Positions 12,768 through 24,243 of a stretch of 64,000 bases of DNA are shown here, piece by piece; within the stretch, counting starts at the first letter, position 1; each line of letters starts with the position of its first letter. Under the pieces are notes generated by a model that was not told where the DNA came from, did not search any database, and was given only the letters and a program-made list of their open reading frames with translations. This stretch comes from Allium sativum (lineage: Eukaryota; Streptophyta; Magnoliopsida; Asparagales; Amaryllidaceae): assembly GCA_030737875.1 (NCBI GenBank), contig CM060922.1, forward strand, positions 752,319,603 through 752,383,602, given 5' to 3'. The position numbers were made by a program, and so were the translations under genes.

Positions 12768-13514
12768 CTAGCCACTAGCCTCAAGAGTGTTCACCTGCCT
12801 TCCTTGTCCTCGTTTCTTCGGGCAGTCCCTAGTGAAGTGTCCCATCTCCCCACAGTTAAAGCAAGCGCCCTTCCTTTTTCTGCAATCCTTGTTCAGATGA
12901 GTCGAGCTTCCACAAGTAAAGCACTTTTTCCCCTTCTTATCTTCAGAATTCTCATCCTTCCTTTGTGTTTCCTTTTTGGGCCCCGCTTTCTTATTCTGTG
13001 GTTCTTCCTTCTTTGTCTCTTTCGGGCCCTTGTCTTCCTCGTGCAGTAGTGCCATGTCCACCAATTTCTCGTAAGTCGCTCCCATGGGTACATGGGTCAT
13101 GGCTAGGTTGTGCAGTGGCTCGTTTAATCCTTTAACAAAGCGGAGAGCCTTTTTATGCTGAGTGTTTACTAAATCCAATCCGAACCTAGCTAGTTGGTTG
13201 TACTGGTTGACGTATTCCTTGACCGTCATACTTCCTTGCTTAAGAGATAAGAACTTTTCCAGTTGTAAACTCTGTTCAGTTTGCGAGAGAAATTTTGTCT
13301 CAAACCTTGTTCTAAAATCTATCCATGTCTCAACCAGCCTCTCGGCGTTAGTGACTTCCCACCAGTAGGAAGCTTCGTCTTTGAGCAGCCATACCGCCAA
13401 CTGTACCTTCTGCCTATCGTCCATCTCGAAGATAACGAATAGATCCTCAGTTTCTTTGAGCCAATTCCTCGCTTCTACGAATGATTCAGTTCCTTTGAAA
13501 TCCTTCCCACCCAT
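12768..13514 (-). CDS. gag: Gag polyprotein of the TR-GAG element (capsid plus two zinc knuckles)
   Basis: 248 aa. It forms the nucleocapsid-capsid particle that packages retrotransposon RNA in the cytoplasm. Residues 1-160 fit the Ty3/gypsy Retrotrans_gag region (W19, YWWEV at 50-54, motif LNEPLHNLAMTHVPMGA near 130-146). A lysine/glutamate-rich linker follows, then two complete CCHC zinc knuckles: C198, C201, H206, C211 and C218, C221, H226, C231. Homology to the Tekay gag at 21698-22609 is evident. The natural start is probably the ATG at 13667-13669, but a one-frame shift near 13640 separates that N-terminal piece (ending in a frame that reads PGWFRQYLEAR) from the main ORF. The called start at 13514 therefore lacks about 50 residues. 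There is no pol downstream. Confidence 0.85.
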   Translation of the reverse strand: MGGKDFKGTESFVEARNWLKETEDLFVIFEMDDRQKVQLAVWLLKDEASYWWEVTNAERLVETWIDFRTRFETKFLSQTEQSLQLEKFLSLKQGSMTVKEYVNQYNQLARFGLDLVNTQHKKALRFVKGLNEPLHNLAMTHVPMGATYEKLVDMALLHEEDKGPKETKKEEPQNKKAGPKKETQRKDENSEDKKGKKCFTCGSSTHLNKDCRKRKGACFNCGEMGHFTRDCPKKRGQGRQVNTLEASG

Positions 13515-13835
13515 GGCCCTAAAATCTCTACAGATCTTTGAGAAAGCAATTGCACGAGGAGGGGGTGGAGGATCATTTGCTGGACCTGCAGCGGCGGTCC
13601 TAGCCTCAAGATATTGACGAAACCAACCGGGTACATGAACACCCCCGGTATCTCAGATGCTTCAGACATGCTGAAACGAAAAAGGAAAGGTTCAATACAA
13701 AAAGGACTGAAAGAAAGATATATGGCTCTTGGGGATTATGTTTTTCAAAATAAGCTTTATTTTTGAAAATACTTCCTTTCAAAACCTTTTTGAAAATAGT
13801 TTTCAAAACTTTTTTATAAAATCTGGTAACCTTCA

Positions 13836-13847
13836 GCTCTGATACCA
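13836..13847 (-). other. PBS of the TR-GAG element (initiator tRNA-Met)
   Basis: TGGTATCAGAGC on the minus strand, two bases inside the 5' LTR boundary at 13850. It is complementary to the 3' end of plant initiator tRNA-Met and would prime minus-strand DNA synthesis. Confidence 0.92.
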
Positions 13848-13849
13848 AG

Positions 13850-16800
13850 TGTAACACCCCACCTCCGTTAAGGTCACTCACAAAGGGATTGCCTTAACTT
13901 TGGTGGAGCATTTTAGTAAACAGAACAGAAACTTACAAGACAGATAAAACAGTAATTGAAAATTTTTAACTTTATTACAGCGGAAACAGAAATCAATATG
14001 GTTACATCCTCTCAAATCTCAGAATTCAAGTACAAAATATCAGTCTTGTACAAAAGCCTTCAAAATGCATGGTTTAAAATCATAATCCCCATGGAACGGA
14101 AGCTATACAGAGACAAGCCATACTTTAAGCACTTCAAGCAAAGAGAAATCCGGATCAAGCTAAAGTATTCCCTCCTTGGATAACCTGGGGGGAAACGGAA
14201 GAAAGGAGGCGAAAAAACAAGGGTCAGACAAAAAGTCTGGCAAGTCCAGTGACTTTCAGCATATGAACAGATAATAATAATAATAATATGACATGAACAT
14301 AAAACTGGATGAGGGATAACTGTAACAGGTGTAGTAGATATAACAGAAGAACAGAATGACATAAACTATTACTTTACACTTCTCTGCACTAATACTAGTA
14401 TAACAGAATTAGGTGTCACCCTAATGTCTAAACTGAAGCAGGAACGGGTACAGAATAATTTAACAGAAACAGAATGCTAATAATGGGCCTTTACTACCCG
14501 ATCAGAAACAGACAGAAGCAGAAACAGATTAATCCCTACGGAAACAGAATGTAGAATTAGGTGTACACTAGTAATGGGCCTTTACCACCCGAACAGACGG
14601 TACCACGCAGAAACAGACAGGTGTTACCACCCAACAGAAACAGACGGTACCAACAGAAACAGACAGAACTAAGTGTACCCTAAAACCCTACCCCAAGCGA
14701 TCGGCTCCCTAATACATAAATATCCTGTGTCGGCCCCACAGTAGGGTGTATCACTCCCTAAAGTGACAACCAATTGGCACAGACCTATTTACAGATGTCA
14801 CGGCGTCTTACATCCTCAGAGGCAGACCGGGATCCATGCACGCACATGACTCGGTTGGAACGCACCATCAGCACCCCTCGCCATTATCAGAATGAACCGC
14901 TTATAATTAGTTCAGTAAGCGTGCCCGGACCCTACCTACTGTTGGGTCAAAGTTTTGATACCAGAAAGGGTTACTGACTAATATGGGTCCCAAACAACAG
15001 ATGACACAAGTAATTCCCCTCCTAACCTTGTGTCCCCAGACTAACAGATTTTAGTTTAACTTGTCTACAAGTTTCAGACATACAAAATTTAAATTAACTA
15101 GTTCACAGATCAGGAAATCAAGTTAACAGGTTTTCAGACTAACGGACCAGATGTTCGGATTAACAGGCTTACAGATTAACTGGTTCCAGATTATCTAACT
15201 TTGTATTGGGCCTACGGTTTCACGAAACGGGTTTATCTGACTCATTGGTCCAATTGGTTTAACCTTACCCAACACGTTTTAGACATCATAATTATCTCAG
15301 ATTTTCATTAATTAAATATTAATGCCCAAACCTCTCACATTAGACTGACAGTTTGCGGCTACTGGTTAGGCCGGTTGGTTCCGGGCAGGTTTCTGTCGCA
15401 AACTGAGTCTAACCTCGGGTTTCTAGCACGTTATGACTAACTTCTCACATTAGAACCTATTGTTTGCGACCACTGGATTACGCCGGGCGGTTCCGGGCAG
15501 AATTACGCCGCAAACTCATTCTAACCTCGAGTTAGCCATGTTTATCTTTGCAGCCAATTAATTAATGATTTACAATTTATACCCACGCCTAATATACATG
15601 TCAATTATTCATAACTATAGCCAATTCAGATTATGTCAATAGCGGACTAATTATACCAACTCAACAGATATAGCAGATAACAGATTTCTCAGATTAGGCG
15701 ACTTAGCAGATTAAGCAAACTAGTAGATTTAGTATTTTCAACAGACTTAGCATATGACAGATTTGGCAGATGAACAAATCTAGCAGACTAGGCAGTAGAG
15801 CAGAACTAGCAGATTAAGCAATATAACAGAACTAGCAGATTAGGCAATGTAACACAACTAGCAAATTAGGCAAATATAACAAATTTACTCATTTCTTAAA
15901 GTTTCATACCTTGCCTAATTATAAATCTTGCCTAAGTTCACGTGCATAAATAATAGTCTTGATTCACAATATTATCATATACCCTATGTTTGTATTAAAT
16001 TTACATAGCACAGATTATGGTCATAACTTTACCATATATCATATGTTCCAAATTTTTATTAAACTTGCATAGTACAGAAGATCCATATAATTTATACCAA
16101 ATATAGCCATAGATTACTATGCATGTCAAATATCCCAAAGGTCCCTTACTTAGGTGTTTATTTACATTAATAGATATCCTACTTTCATGTAAATCTTTAT
16201 ACCTAGGCCATATTCTCTTTATCCTAAATCATGTGTTCAATACAGTCTATATTTATGTTCAATTATATACCTTTTTACGTCACGTCCACAAATCATATGT
16301 TCAATACCTTTTTATGTTATAAATATAACATGTCCAATCATATGTCTCAGATTCATGTTCTAGCTACAGTCCATGTTCTTTCCTCATATTAGTCACCTAT
16401 TGGTCATGCCCAATTTATGCATCATTCATTTTACTGTCCCAAACATTTTAGCGCATGTTAATCTCTTATGAGAATGGCTCAGGCTCGTAGTAGCCTGGCT
16501 ATAGAACAGAAAGAGGAAAGAGGTACAGAATAAGATAAATCAAATCAGAACAGAACAGATATAATCTCAGATTCAGATTCACAATTCATGTCAAAATCAG
16601 AATTAACGTTTATAGCAGAAAATAACTGTACTTGCCTTAATTGGATTAAAGAAAGAACTCTAGTTGTTGTAGAACCGTTGCAGAAGCTCTAATCTCTAAT
16701 TGAATTTAGGTTGATGTTGATGGTCTTCTAGTTTTGATTTCAGCAGAGTAGCAACGCCATTTTTATTTTTAATTTAGAACAGAGGCAGAGTAGAAGCAGA

Positions 16801-17252
16801 ATAGAATTGTGTGCAGAGAAGGCCGGGTTTGGGGTTGTTTAAATAGGTTTAGGCAGACGAATCTAGACAGAAAACGAGACCAGATACATCAGAACGCACC
16901 CAGGCAGAAAAGCAGATTCGGGGGGCAGGTCGACCCCCAGGTCGACACTAGGGTCGACTCTAGGGTCGACCCCCTGGGGGTAGGTCGACTCTAGGGTCGA
17001 CCCCCCGGGGGCAGGTCGACTCTAGGGTCGACTCCCCAGTCGACCTGGTCTGTGCTGTTTAATTTTTTTCTGAACTTTGGAAGGCCATAACTTGGTCATA
17101 TGGACTCCGATTTACGAAATTTCAGACTCTATTTCGCGTATTTTTCCGAGACGAACGCAATGGCACAGCCCGTTTCCCTTGATTATGATTTTATATTTTA
17201 ATTATACTCAGATTTGTAATTCTTAAGTTCAAAGAAAATACGGGGTGTTACA
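13850..17252 (-). mobile_element. 5' LTR of the TR-GAG element
   Basis: 3,403 bp, pairs with 8329-11719. It carries the same hairpins (15340-15524) and nine-copy GTCGAC array (16929-17044). Differences from its partner include about 53 substitutions, a local rearrangement near 14390-14430 and a 14-bp insertion near 15216-15230. Confidence 0.95.
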
Positions 17253-17257
17253 TAACC

Positions 17258-17667
17258 TGAACCGTTAAATTAGCCAACTCAGCCCTAAAGACACATCAGC
17301 AGCTCAGGATTGGGCTCTGCCAAAACCTGGACGACTTGACCAGGTCGACACCCAAGTCGACTGCGCAGTCGACCTGGTCCTGGGGGTGTCGACTGCCCAG
17401 TCGACTCCCCAGTCGACCTGGGGTGTTGGGCGGGAAATGTTCCGCCTGTCCTGTTTGACTTCGAATTTTGAATTTTGAATTTTCTGAAACTTGCGATGGC
17501 TATATCTCCTTCATACGAAGTCCAAATCACGCAAACTCGGACTCTATTTCAACCAGAATTCCGAGACGAACACAATGGCGCAACCCGTTTCCCACAATTC
17601 TCATGTCTGAGATTAGTTATTCTTTAATTTGTGAACATTGTTATTAATAGAAATACGGGGTGTTACA
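17258..17667 (-). mobile_element. 3' LTR of the Tekay-like element, second part (U3 start)
   Basis: Continues the LTR cut at 8328 and matches 25386-25795. It holds six GTCGAC palindromes at 17344-17417 and ends in GGGGTGTTACA at the PPT. Confidence 0.93.
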
Positions 17668-17680
17668 TTCTCCCCTCCTT
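17668..17680 (-). other. PPT of the Tekay-like element
   Basis: AAGGAGGGGAGAA on the minus strand, directly adjoining the 3' LTR. Its exact position and sequence are shared with the nested TR-GAG element. Confidence 0.88.
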
Positions 17681-18236
17681 AAAGGATTTCGCCCCCGAAA
17701 TCTCCAAGTTAAGGAGAATGTATATCCTAACATCCAAACAACCATCAAACACTGGCATCCATTGTCCTTATAAAGTTTGTAATGCTGTATGAACATATGC
17801 AAGAAGTGTGTGTATATGTTCCTTATCCAATGCAAAATCAGGCGGTCCACTGATTCAGTTGACCTCCTTAATGAAAATCATGATAGTGCCATGCGTCCAT
17901 TATGTATGCAAAAGTTCCTTAATGCTACATATTATCTCTATATGCATGCACAATCATCATCTGAATGCAGCATCAATATGATAAAAAAATTCTCATACAT
18001 CCATTTTACTAAATACATCCATATATATGCAATATGCAATATGAAGTGACTGAGCCGATCTAGTGCCTAATAGTGTGTGTATATGCGTCCACGATCAACC
18101 ACTAGCAAACACTTGCATCCACTTTGCATCCATCATACATAACATGTCTCAAACACATGTTTCAACCATAGGATTATCCTAACTAAAGGTCAAAGATACT
18201 AGCGAGAGGACATACTAAAGATAAGATAAGTACAAG
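17681..18236 (-). other. 3' untranslated region of the Tekay-like element
   Basis: Non-coding stretch between the end of pol and the PPT. It aligns with the same region of the TR-GAG element (11733 to about 12200). I see no other feature. Confidence 0.7.
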
Positions 18237-18389
18237 CTAAGCGATAAAGAAGAAATTAAAAGACATATCCTCAAAAAGAAAAGGGTAAAATGAATGCATC
18301 TTCTCTTCTGTCTCCCAAGTAGCGTTGCTCTCATCATCTCTCCATTGCACTTTGACTAGTCTGACCTCTCGATTCCTAAACTTCTTGAT
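18237..18389 (-). pseudogene. Chromodomain-like C-terminal tail of integrase
   Basis: After a TAG at 18390-18392 the same frame reads FRNREVRLVKVQWRD and ATWETEEKM before its own TAG at 18237. The LVKVQWRD plus ATWETE signature is typical of the chromodomain tail of plant chromoviruses (Tekay/Del), which guides insertion to heterochromatin. This tail is the main reason for calling the lineage Tekay-like. Confidence 0.75.
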
Positions 18390-18392
18390 CTA

Positions 18393-19670
18393 CGACACAA
18401 GAATGCATGTAGGAGCTCGTCGAATCGTCGCATCACGCTCTATCTCCACCTCTCTAAGCAAGTTCGGCTCTACCACTTCCGCGGTCTCGTGCAAGCACTT
18501 CCTTAAATGTGACACATGGAATACGTCGTGTACACCACTAAGTCTCTCAGGCAACTCCACTCTATACGCCATCTGTCCAATCTTCTCCTTAATAGGAAAC
18601 GGCCCTACAAACCTTGGTGCTAATTTCCCAAAGGACCCAAAGCGAACAACATTCCATAATGGAGACACTTTGATAAAGACCATGTCCCCAACATCAAACT
18701 CAAGATCTGTCCTCCTTTTGTCTGCATAAGATTTCTGCCTATCTTGCGCCGTCTTCATCCTCCTTCGAATCAAGTCGATCTTTTCCGAAGTCTCTCTAAT
18801 CATATCGGGCCCAAGTAAGATCTTATCGGTAGATTCCCACCAACATGTAGGTGAATGACAAGGTCATCCACAAAGAGCTTCGAAAGGTGCCATGCCAATG
18901 CTGGACTGAAAGCTATTATTATATGTGAACTCCACCAATGGAAGATGCTCTTCCCATGTACCCCCAAAGTCTAGGATACATATCCTCAAAAGGTCCTCTA
19001 GAATATGATTCACCCTCTAGGTTTGGCCGTCCGTCTGAGGATGATATGCGGTGCTCAAACATAACTGAGTCCCTACCGCTTCTTGTAAGCTCCTCCAAAA
19101 TTCGCTAGTGAAGATAGGATCACGGTCACTTACTATGCTAGAAGGAACACCATGCAAACAAACTATCTCTCGGACGTATACAGATGCTAACCATGGAGCG
19201 GTCCTCTTACTCTTCACGGGAATGAAATGGGCGCTCTTAGTAAGTCTGTCTACTATAACCCAAATCCCCGTATTACCCTTCCTTGATCTTGGTAATCCAT
19301 CCACAAAGTCCATCGAGACACTTTCCCACTTCCATAGTGGAACCTCCAATGGGTGAAGCAACCCACCGGGTTTCTTTTGCTCCGCTTTTACTTGTTGGCA
19401 CACCAAGCATCTAGCAACATACTCGGCCACATCCCTCTTCATACCGGCCCAAAAGAAAACTCGCTTCATGTCTTTGTACATCTTGTCCCCGCTGGGATGA
19501 ATGGTCGTCTTCGAATGATGTGCTTCATCAAGAATAGCCTTCCTCAAACCTTCGTCTCGAGGTACACAAAGTCTACTATCCCTACGTAACCAACACTTAT
19601 CATCCAGGGTATACCTACAGAGATTGCTTGATGACTCCCCTCTTTTGAGCTTTTCTACTAACTCAACCAA
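18393..19670 (-). pseudogene. INT: Integrase region, catalytic Glu codon replaced by stop
   Basis: The HHCC zinc-binding residues are H51, H58, C88 and C91 of the piece starting at 19670. The catalytic core has D121 (MDFVDGLP) and D182 (VSDRDP). Thirty-five residues later, where the D,D35E motif needs Glu, there is a TAG (19017-19019). Another TGA sits at 18864-18866. The C-terminal GPF-type module follows from 18803 (VGDMVFIKVSP, FVGPFPI, HDVFHVSHLRKC). This copy cannot encode an active integrase. Confidence 0.9.
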
Positions 19671-19688
19671 CTGTGGGTCGTCTCGCTA

Positions 19689-20300
19689 TGCCTCCCCAAT
19701 CCGTCCCAAAAGCGTAGGTCTGACCTCCAAAGATGCTAGCAAACCGGGTACAAAGTCAACGGAAGGTCTAAAGTTAAACCTAGAGAAGAATTCTAAGTTT
19801 CGCTGCTCAACAAACAATTGGCTCAAGGACAACCTTTTCCTACTTAAGGCGTCTGCCACCACGTTACCCTTGCCAGGGGTATATGTTATTTCGAAATCGT
19901 AGGACGCAAAGAACTCCATCCACCTTTGCTGTCTTAAATTCAAGTCCTTCTGAGAGAATAAGTATTTTCAAGATTTGTGGTCAGTGAACAATTCGAATTT
20001 CTCGCCAAGAAGATAATGGCGCCAAGACTTAAGCGCAAAAACAATTGCGGCTAACTCTAGGTCATGTGTAGGGTAAATTTTCTCATGCACCCTTAACTGC
20101 CTTCCACCATAGGCTATTACCCTTCCCTCTTGCATTAAGACTGCGCCTAGTCCTGTCCCACAAGCATCGGTATAAACAGTAAACGGCTTACTCCCGTCTG
20201 GCAGCACTAAGACTGGGGCTGAAGTCAAAGCTCTCTTCAAACGTTGGAACGCATCATCACAATCTACGTCCCATGTGAAAACTAGGTTCTTCTTCGTCAA
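19689..20300 (-). pseudogene. RH: RNase H region
   Basis: After the frameshift near 20301 the frame shows the classical RNase H motifs: [13 protein letters not shown], a DLELAA block and FTDHKS. A TGA (19968-19970) follows FTDHKS. The region continues through [16 protein letters not shown] and [13 protein letters not shown], the end of the domain, to a TAG at 19686-19688. RNase H would remove the RNA template during reverse transcription. Confidence 0.88.
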
Positions 20301-20476
20301 CGTGTTAATGGAGCTGATATCTTTGCGAAGTCTTTGATAAACTTCCTATAGTAGCCAGCCAACCCCAATAAACTCCTTACTTCGATAGCATTTTTAGGGA
20401 CCTTCCAATCTTGGATGGCCACCACCTTCGTGGGATCCACAGCTATCCCTTCTTTGGAAACCATGTGCCCTAAGAA

Positions 20477-21175
20477 TCACACTTCCTCTCTCCAGAAGTG
20501 ACACTTAGTAAATTTAGCTTTAAGGTTATGCGCTCGTAGAGTCTCCAACACTTCCCTAAGATGTAGGGCATGCTCTTCTTCATTCTTAGAAAAGATCAAG
20601 ATGTCGTCTACAAAGACCACCACGAATTTATTAAGGTACTCCCTAAACACCCTACTCATCAAATCAACAAAGTATGCGGGGGCGTTTGTCAAACCGAAGG
20701 GCATCACTAGCCATTCATAGAAACCGTCCGGAGTCCTAAAGGCAGTCTTGTCTATGCTATCCTCAGCCACTCTCAACTGATGGAAACCAGTGGCTACGTC
20801 CAACTGCGAAAACACTGAGGCGCCAACTAACTGATCGAAGAGATCGTCAATCCTCGGCAGTGGGTGTCTGTTCTTCTTAGTAAGCTTATTAAGTTCTCTA
20901 TAGTCCACACAAAGTCTAAGGGACCCATTCGCCTTCGTGGCAAATACTACTGGAGCACCCCACTCCGATATACTTCGTCTTATGAACCCCTTCTCAAGCA
21001 ACTCCTTCACTTGCTTATTGGGTTCCCTCCTTTCACGAGGAGCCATGTGGAGTACTGGCAAAGATACTGGTTTTGCATTATCCACAAGATATATTCGAAA
21101 ATCTATCTCCTGCTTCAGAGGCAAGCCCTTCACCTCCTCAAACACATCCGAGTATTCTCGGACTACTTTAACAGA
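20477..21175 (-). pseudogene. RT: Reverse transcriptase region
   Basis: The open piece from 21145 has 222 codons with the expected Ty3/gypsy RT blocks: [22 protein letters not shown], then D116 in [11 protein letters not shown], the [14 protein letters not shown] block, and the catalytic FVDD at 178-181. The style matches Tekay/Del chromoviruses. It stops at a TGA (20477-20479) within the sequence leading to FLGHMVS. The thumb/connection then continues in the same frame to the frameshift near 20301. Confidence 0.9.
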
Positions 21176-21694
21176 TCATAGATTTTCCACTGACGCGTCA
21201 AGCGATTCTAGATAACTTAGCATAACGGAATTTATGGGATTACAAAAGATTTCGAGAGTGTTGCCAAGGCGAGTCATGAGCCTAACTACTCTCCTTTCAC
21301 AATCAAGAATGGCCCCATTTCTGGATAACCAATCTATTCCTAAAATTAGCCCATAGCCCGTGAAGCCCAAAACATAAGCATCACATCTAAACCCAACATT
21401 AAGTATAGAAATTTTCAAATACAAACATATCATGGACAAATAAGCTGAGCCCCCAATTGGATTCGAAACAACTAAGGGATCCTCTATTAAACTGGTGTTT
21501 AAGTGCAGCGATTCAACTAATGATGTAGAGATAAATGAATGCGATGCGCCCGAATCGAATAAGGTACGGACATGATGATCAAACAGAAGAACTAAGCTTT
21601 CAACAGAAATGGTTCTACCTCGTTCTTGCAGCGGTGGGACCGCGACAGCCTGAACTTGTCCCTTTGCCTGCCCTGGTGCCATAAGAGCCTGCAC
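21176..21694 (-). pseudogene. PR: Aspartic protease region
   Basis: 172-codon open piece in the same frame as gag. It shows the retropepsin active site LFDSGASHSFIS (D47, S48, G49) and the later hydrophobic-hydrophobic-Gly motif GLILGIDWL. The protease would cut the polyprotein inside the particle. It ends at a TGA at 21176-21178 just before the VREYSDVF linker that leads to RT. Confidence 0.88.
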
Positions 21695-21697
21695 CTA

Positions 21698-22609
21698 TCC
21701 TCCCGAGGTAGACCCTGCCCTCTGCCCCTTCTTTGGGCAATCCTTCACTAGACGTCCCGCTTCACCACAGTGAAAACAGCCCATCTTCTTTTTCTTTCTG
21801 CAATCCTTGCTGAGATGGCCTGGTGTCCCACAGTTAAAGTATCTTTTCTTTTCTTTGCCATTATTGTCTTTACCACCCTTCTTGTTTTGCTGTTGTGGTT
21901 TCTTCTGATCCCCTTTCTTCTCGGGTGCCTTATTAGCATTAGCGCATTTCTCCTCGTGCATGAGTGCCATGTCTACTAGCTTCTCAAAGGTGGCCCCCAT
22001 AGGGATGTGGGTCATAGCCAACCCTTGCAATGGCTCATTCAAGCCTTTAACGAACCTCAGAGCCTTCTTCTCCGGTGTGTTCACCAAATCTAAGCCAAAC
22101 CTTGCCAATTGGTTAAATTTGTTGACGTACTCTTTCACCGATAGATTTTCCTGCTTCAATGTCAAGAACATTTCCATGTATAGATTCTCTTCTGCCCTTG
22201 AGAGAAACTTTGCCTCAAACCTACGTCTGAAATCCACCTAAGAATCAACAGGACGCTCCCCATTAGTGACCTCCCACCAAAACGAGGCTTCTCCCCTCAT
22301 TAACCAAGCTGCTAATTTGACTTTCCTCCCTTCTTCTACTTCAAAGATTTCTAGCAATTCTTCCACCTCCTTAAGCCAATCTCTAGCTCCCACAAACGTT
22401 TCTGTACCTTGAAAAGGTTTTCCACCCATAGCCTTAAATTCCTTGCACGTCTTTGCAAAAGTATCAACGCGAGGAGGGGGAGGAGGAGGAGCGGGTGCAA
22501 CTGGTGGTGGAGGAACATTGGCTGGACCTGCAGCGGCCCTAGCCTCTAATAACCTCCTATACCATCCTGGTATCGTTACACCCTCCGGAAGGTTAAGATC
22601 TTCAGCCAT
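21698..22609 (-). pseudogene. gag: gag region (capsid and nucleocapsid)
   Basis: Begins MAEDLNLPEG, followed by a proline-rich stretch and the Retrotrans_gag domain with WWEV and YVNKFNQLARFGLD. A TAG at 22238-22240 cuts it after PVDS. The C-terminal part carries two zinc-knuckle remnants. In the first the leading Cys is now Tyr (YFNCGTPGHLSKDC); in the second the His is now Arg (CFHCGEAGRLVKDC). Both RNA-binding knuckles are therefore damaged, unlike those of the nested TR-GAG. A TAG at 21695-21697 separates it from protease. Confidence 0.9.
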
Positions 22610-22802
22610 TCTGAAACGAAAAAGGAAAGATTCAAAATGGAGAATTCGAAAGATAAAGATATATGGCTATTGGGGATTATGTTTTTCATAAAAACTTTCC
22701 TCTTTAAATTACTCATCAAGACATGTTTTTGAAAACACTTCTTCCAAAAATACATTAGAAAAATGGGTTTTCTAAAAAAATTATCTGTTCTGGTAACCTT
22801 AA

Positions 22803-22814
22803 GCTCTGATACCA
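22803..22814 (-). other. PBS of the Tekay-like element (initiator tRNA-Met)
   Basis: TGGTATCAGAGC on the minus strand, two bases from the 5' LTR boundary at 22817. Confidence 0.92.
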
Positions 22815-24049
22815 CGTGTAACACCCCACGTCCATTAATGTCACTCACAAAGGGAATGCATTAACTTCCATGGAGGTTTTAAGTGAATATAGAACAGAAA
22901 AATTACAACAAGACGGATAATAAGTAATACTTGGAAATCTAAAACTTTATTTCATTGCTGCGGAAATTAAACATGTTTGTTACATCATAAAACCATAAAT
23001 CTGAGTCAAGTACAATATCCGTCTTGATAAAACAAAATACATAATCCCATTACATAAATAGCCATTAAAGAAGATAACAAGCTGGACTTTACTTCAGCGG
23101 TCCAAGCTTTCCAAAAGAGAGAATAAGCAATTCAATCAGACTCCACTAGAGCTGGGTCCACCCTGAGGATTGGAGGGGGGAAAAGATAGAAATGGAGGGG
23201 GTCAGACATAAAGTCTGGCGGGTATGATAATTCTAACAATACTATTATCAAAATAACTAGACTAAGGCATAAGCTGGAAAACAAGGAAATGTCTATGAAC
23301 TATTGGGTATGGAAGAGCAGAGAAAGATAACGTTAAAGGCACACCTAATACTAACGAACAATTACTACACTGCACCACACCAGTCACCCTAAAGGTTGAT
23401 CCCACTTGCTTCACTTAGAAATTTTATAAATAACTTCGTGTACCCCTAGCTGACTACATAGGTGCCGCCTGCCCCTATCCCTGCTAGGTGTACCCCACTA
23501 CCCACTTTCGATCGGCTCCCTACTCGTAGATAAATGTGCTGGTCCCACAGTGGGGTGTATCACTCCCCTAAAGTGGCAACCTGATACAACTTGAGGATGC
23601 ACGGCTTATACCTACACGATGCAACAACGTCTTACCTACCAGCCCGGGTCCACACACGCATATGAAACCCATTGAACTTGCGTTGCCACCGCTAACCCGT
23701 TTGGCCTCTTATAGTCAAGCCCAGTATGTGTGTCCCGTCCTCGACTTGGGTCAAGCCCACAAAGAAACCTTTGGGTTACTGGTTGAAATGGGCCCTCTTT
23801 ACTTACCACAAGCTATCCACTTAAGCTTGTCCCCACTAGTACATCCCACTTAACCCTCTTAGACATGTTCATTCACATGTGTGTTTGGTTAAGTCTTACT
23901 AATCATATTTCAAATGCCACTAAAGGCACCCACTAGATTCCTCATGCCACCCAAGGCACCTACTTAACCCCCATGTCCCACTTCACATGTTTATCTGGTT
24001 AAGTATTTCTTAATTCATTCAGGCCATAACCTCATAAAGACCTCTCACA

Positions 24050-24243
24050 TTAGACTGGCATTTATGGCAGCAGGATTTTCCGGGCGGGTCCGGGCAGTCT
24101 TACACCATAAAAGAGTCTAACCTCGTGTCTTTACAACTGTTATGCTTTAATTTGGGCCTAGGACCTCTCACATTGGGCTGACATTTGTGACTACTGGATT
24201 CGTCGGGCGGGTCCGGGCAGTTTTACGTCACAGACGAGTCCAA
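24050..24243 (-). other. Twin hairpins in the Tekay 5' LTR
   Basis: Counterpart of 6993-7186: the first hairpin is 24050-24120 and the second 24173-24243. They lie about 1.1-1.3 kb downstream of the TATA box, within the 5' leader or R region of the transcript. Confidence 0.72.

Larger units (their letters stand above)
8329..17252 (-). mobile_element. TR-GAG-type non-autonomous LTR retrotransposon nested in the Tekay 3' LTR
   Basis: 8,924-bp element with termini TGTAACACCCC/GGGGTGTTACA, target duplication TAACC, LTRs of 3,391 and 3,403 bp, an initiator-Met PBS and a PPT. The internal region is only 2,130 bp and holds a gag but no protease, RT, RNase H or integrase. The termini, PPT and the 3' untranslated stretch after the PPT are clearly homologous to the surrounding Tekay-like element, so it looks like a pol-less relative that depends on such an element in trans. 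By eye I count about 53 substitutions plus a few indels between its LTRs (about 1.6%). Confidence 0.92.
18237..22609 (-). pseudogene. gag-pol: gag-pol of the Tekay-like chromovirus, inactivated
   Basis: A single former reading frame runs from the ATG at 22607-22609 to a TAG at 18237-18239, in the order gag, protease, RT, RNase H, integrase, chromodomain. It is broken by stops at 22238, 21695, 21176, 20477, 19968, 19686, 19017, 18864 and 18390 (left base of each codon). A one-base-type frameshift near 20301 moves the C-terminal half to another frame. Several stops fit TGG to TAG, CAG to TAG or CGA to TGA changes, as expected from C-to-T decay of methylated DNA. No functional product is possible from this copy. 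Confidence 0.93.

Noticed and set aside
18325..18729. Plus-strand ORFs opposite the Tekay pol (also 19108-19902 and 20864-21215)
   Set aside because: Shadows of the pol reading frame on the opposite strand.
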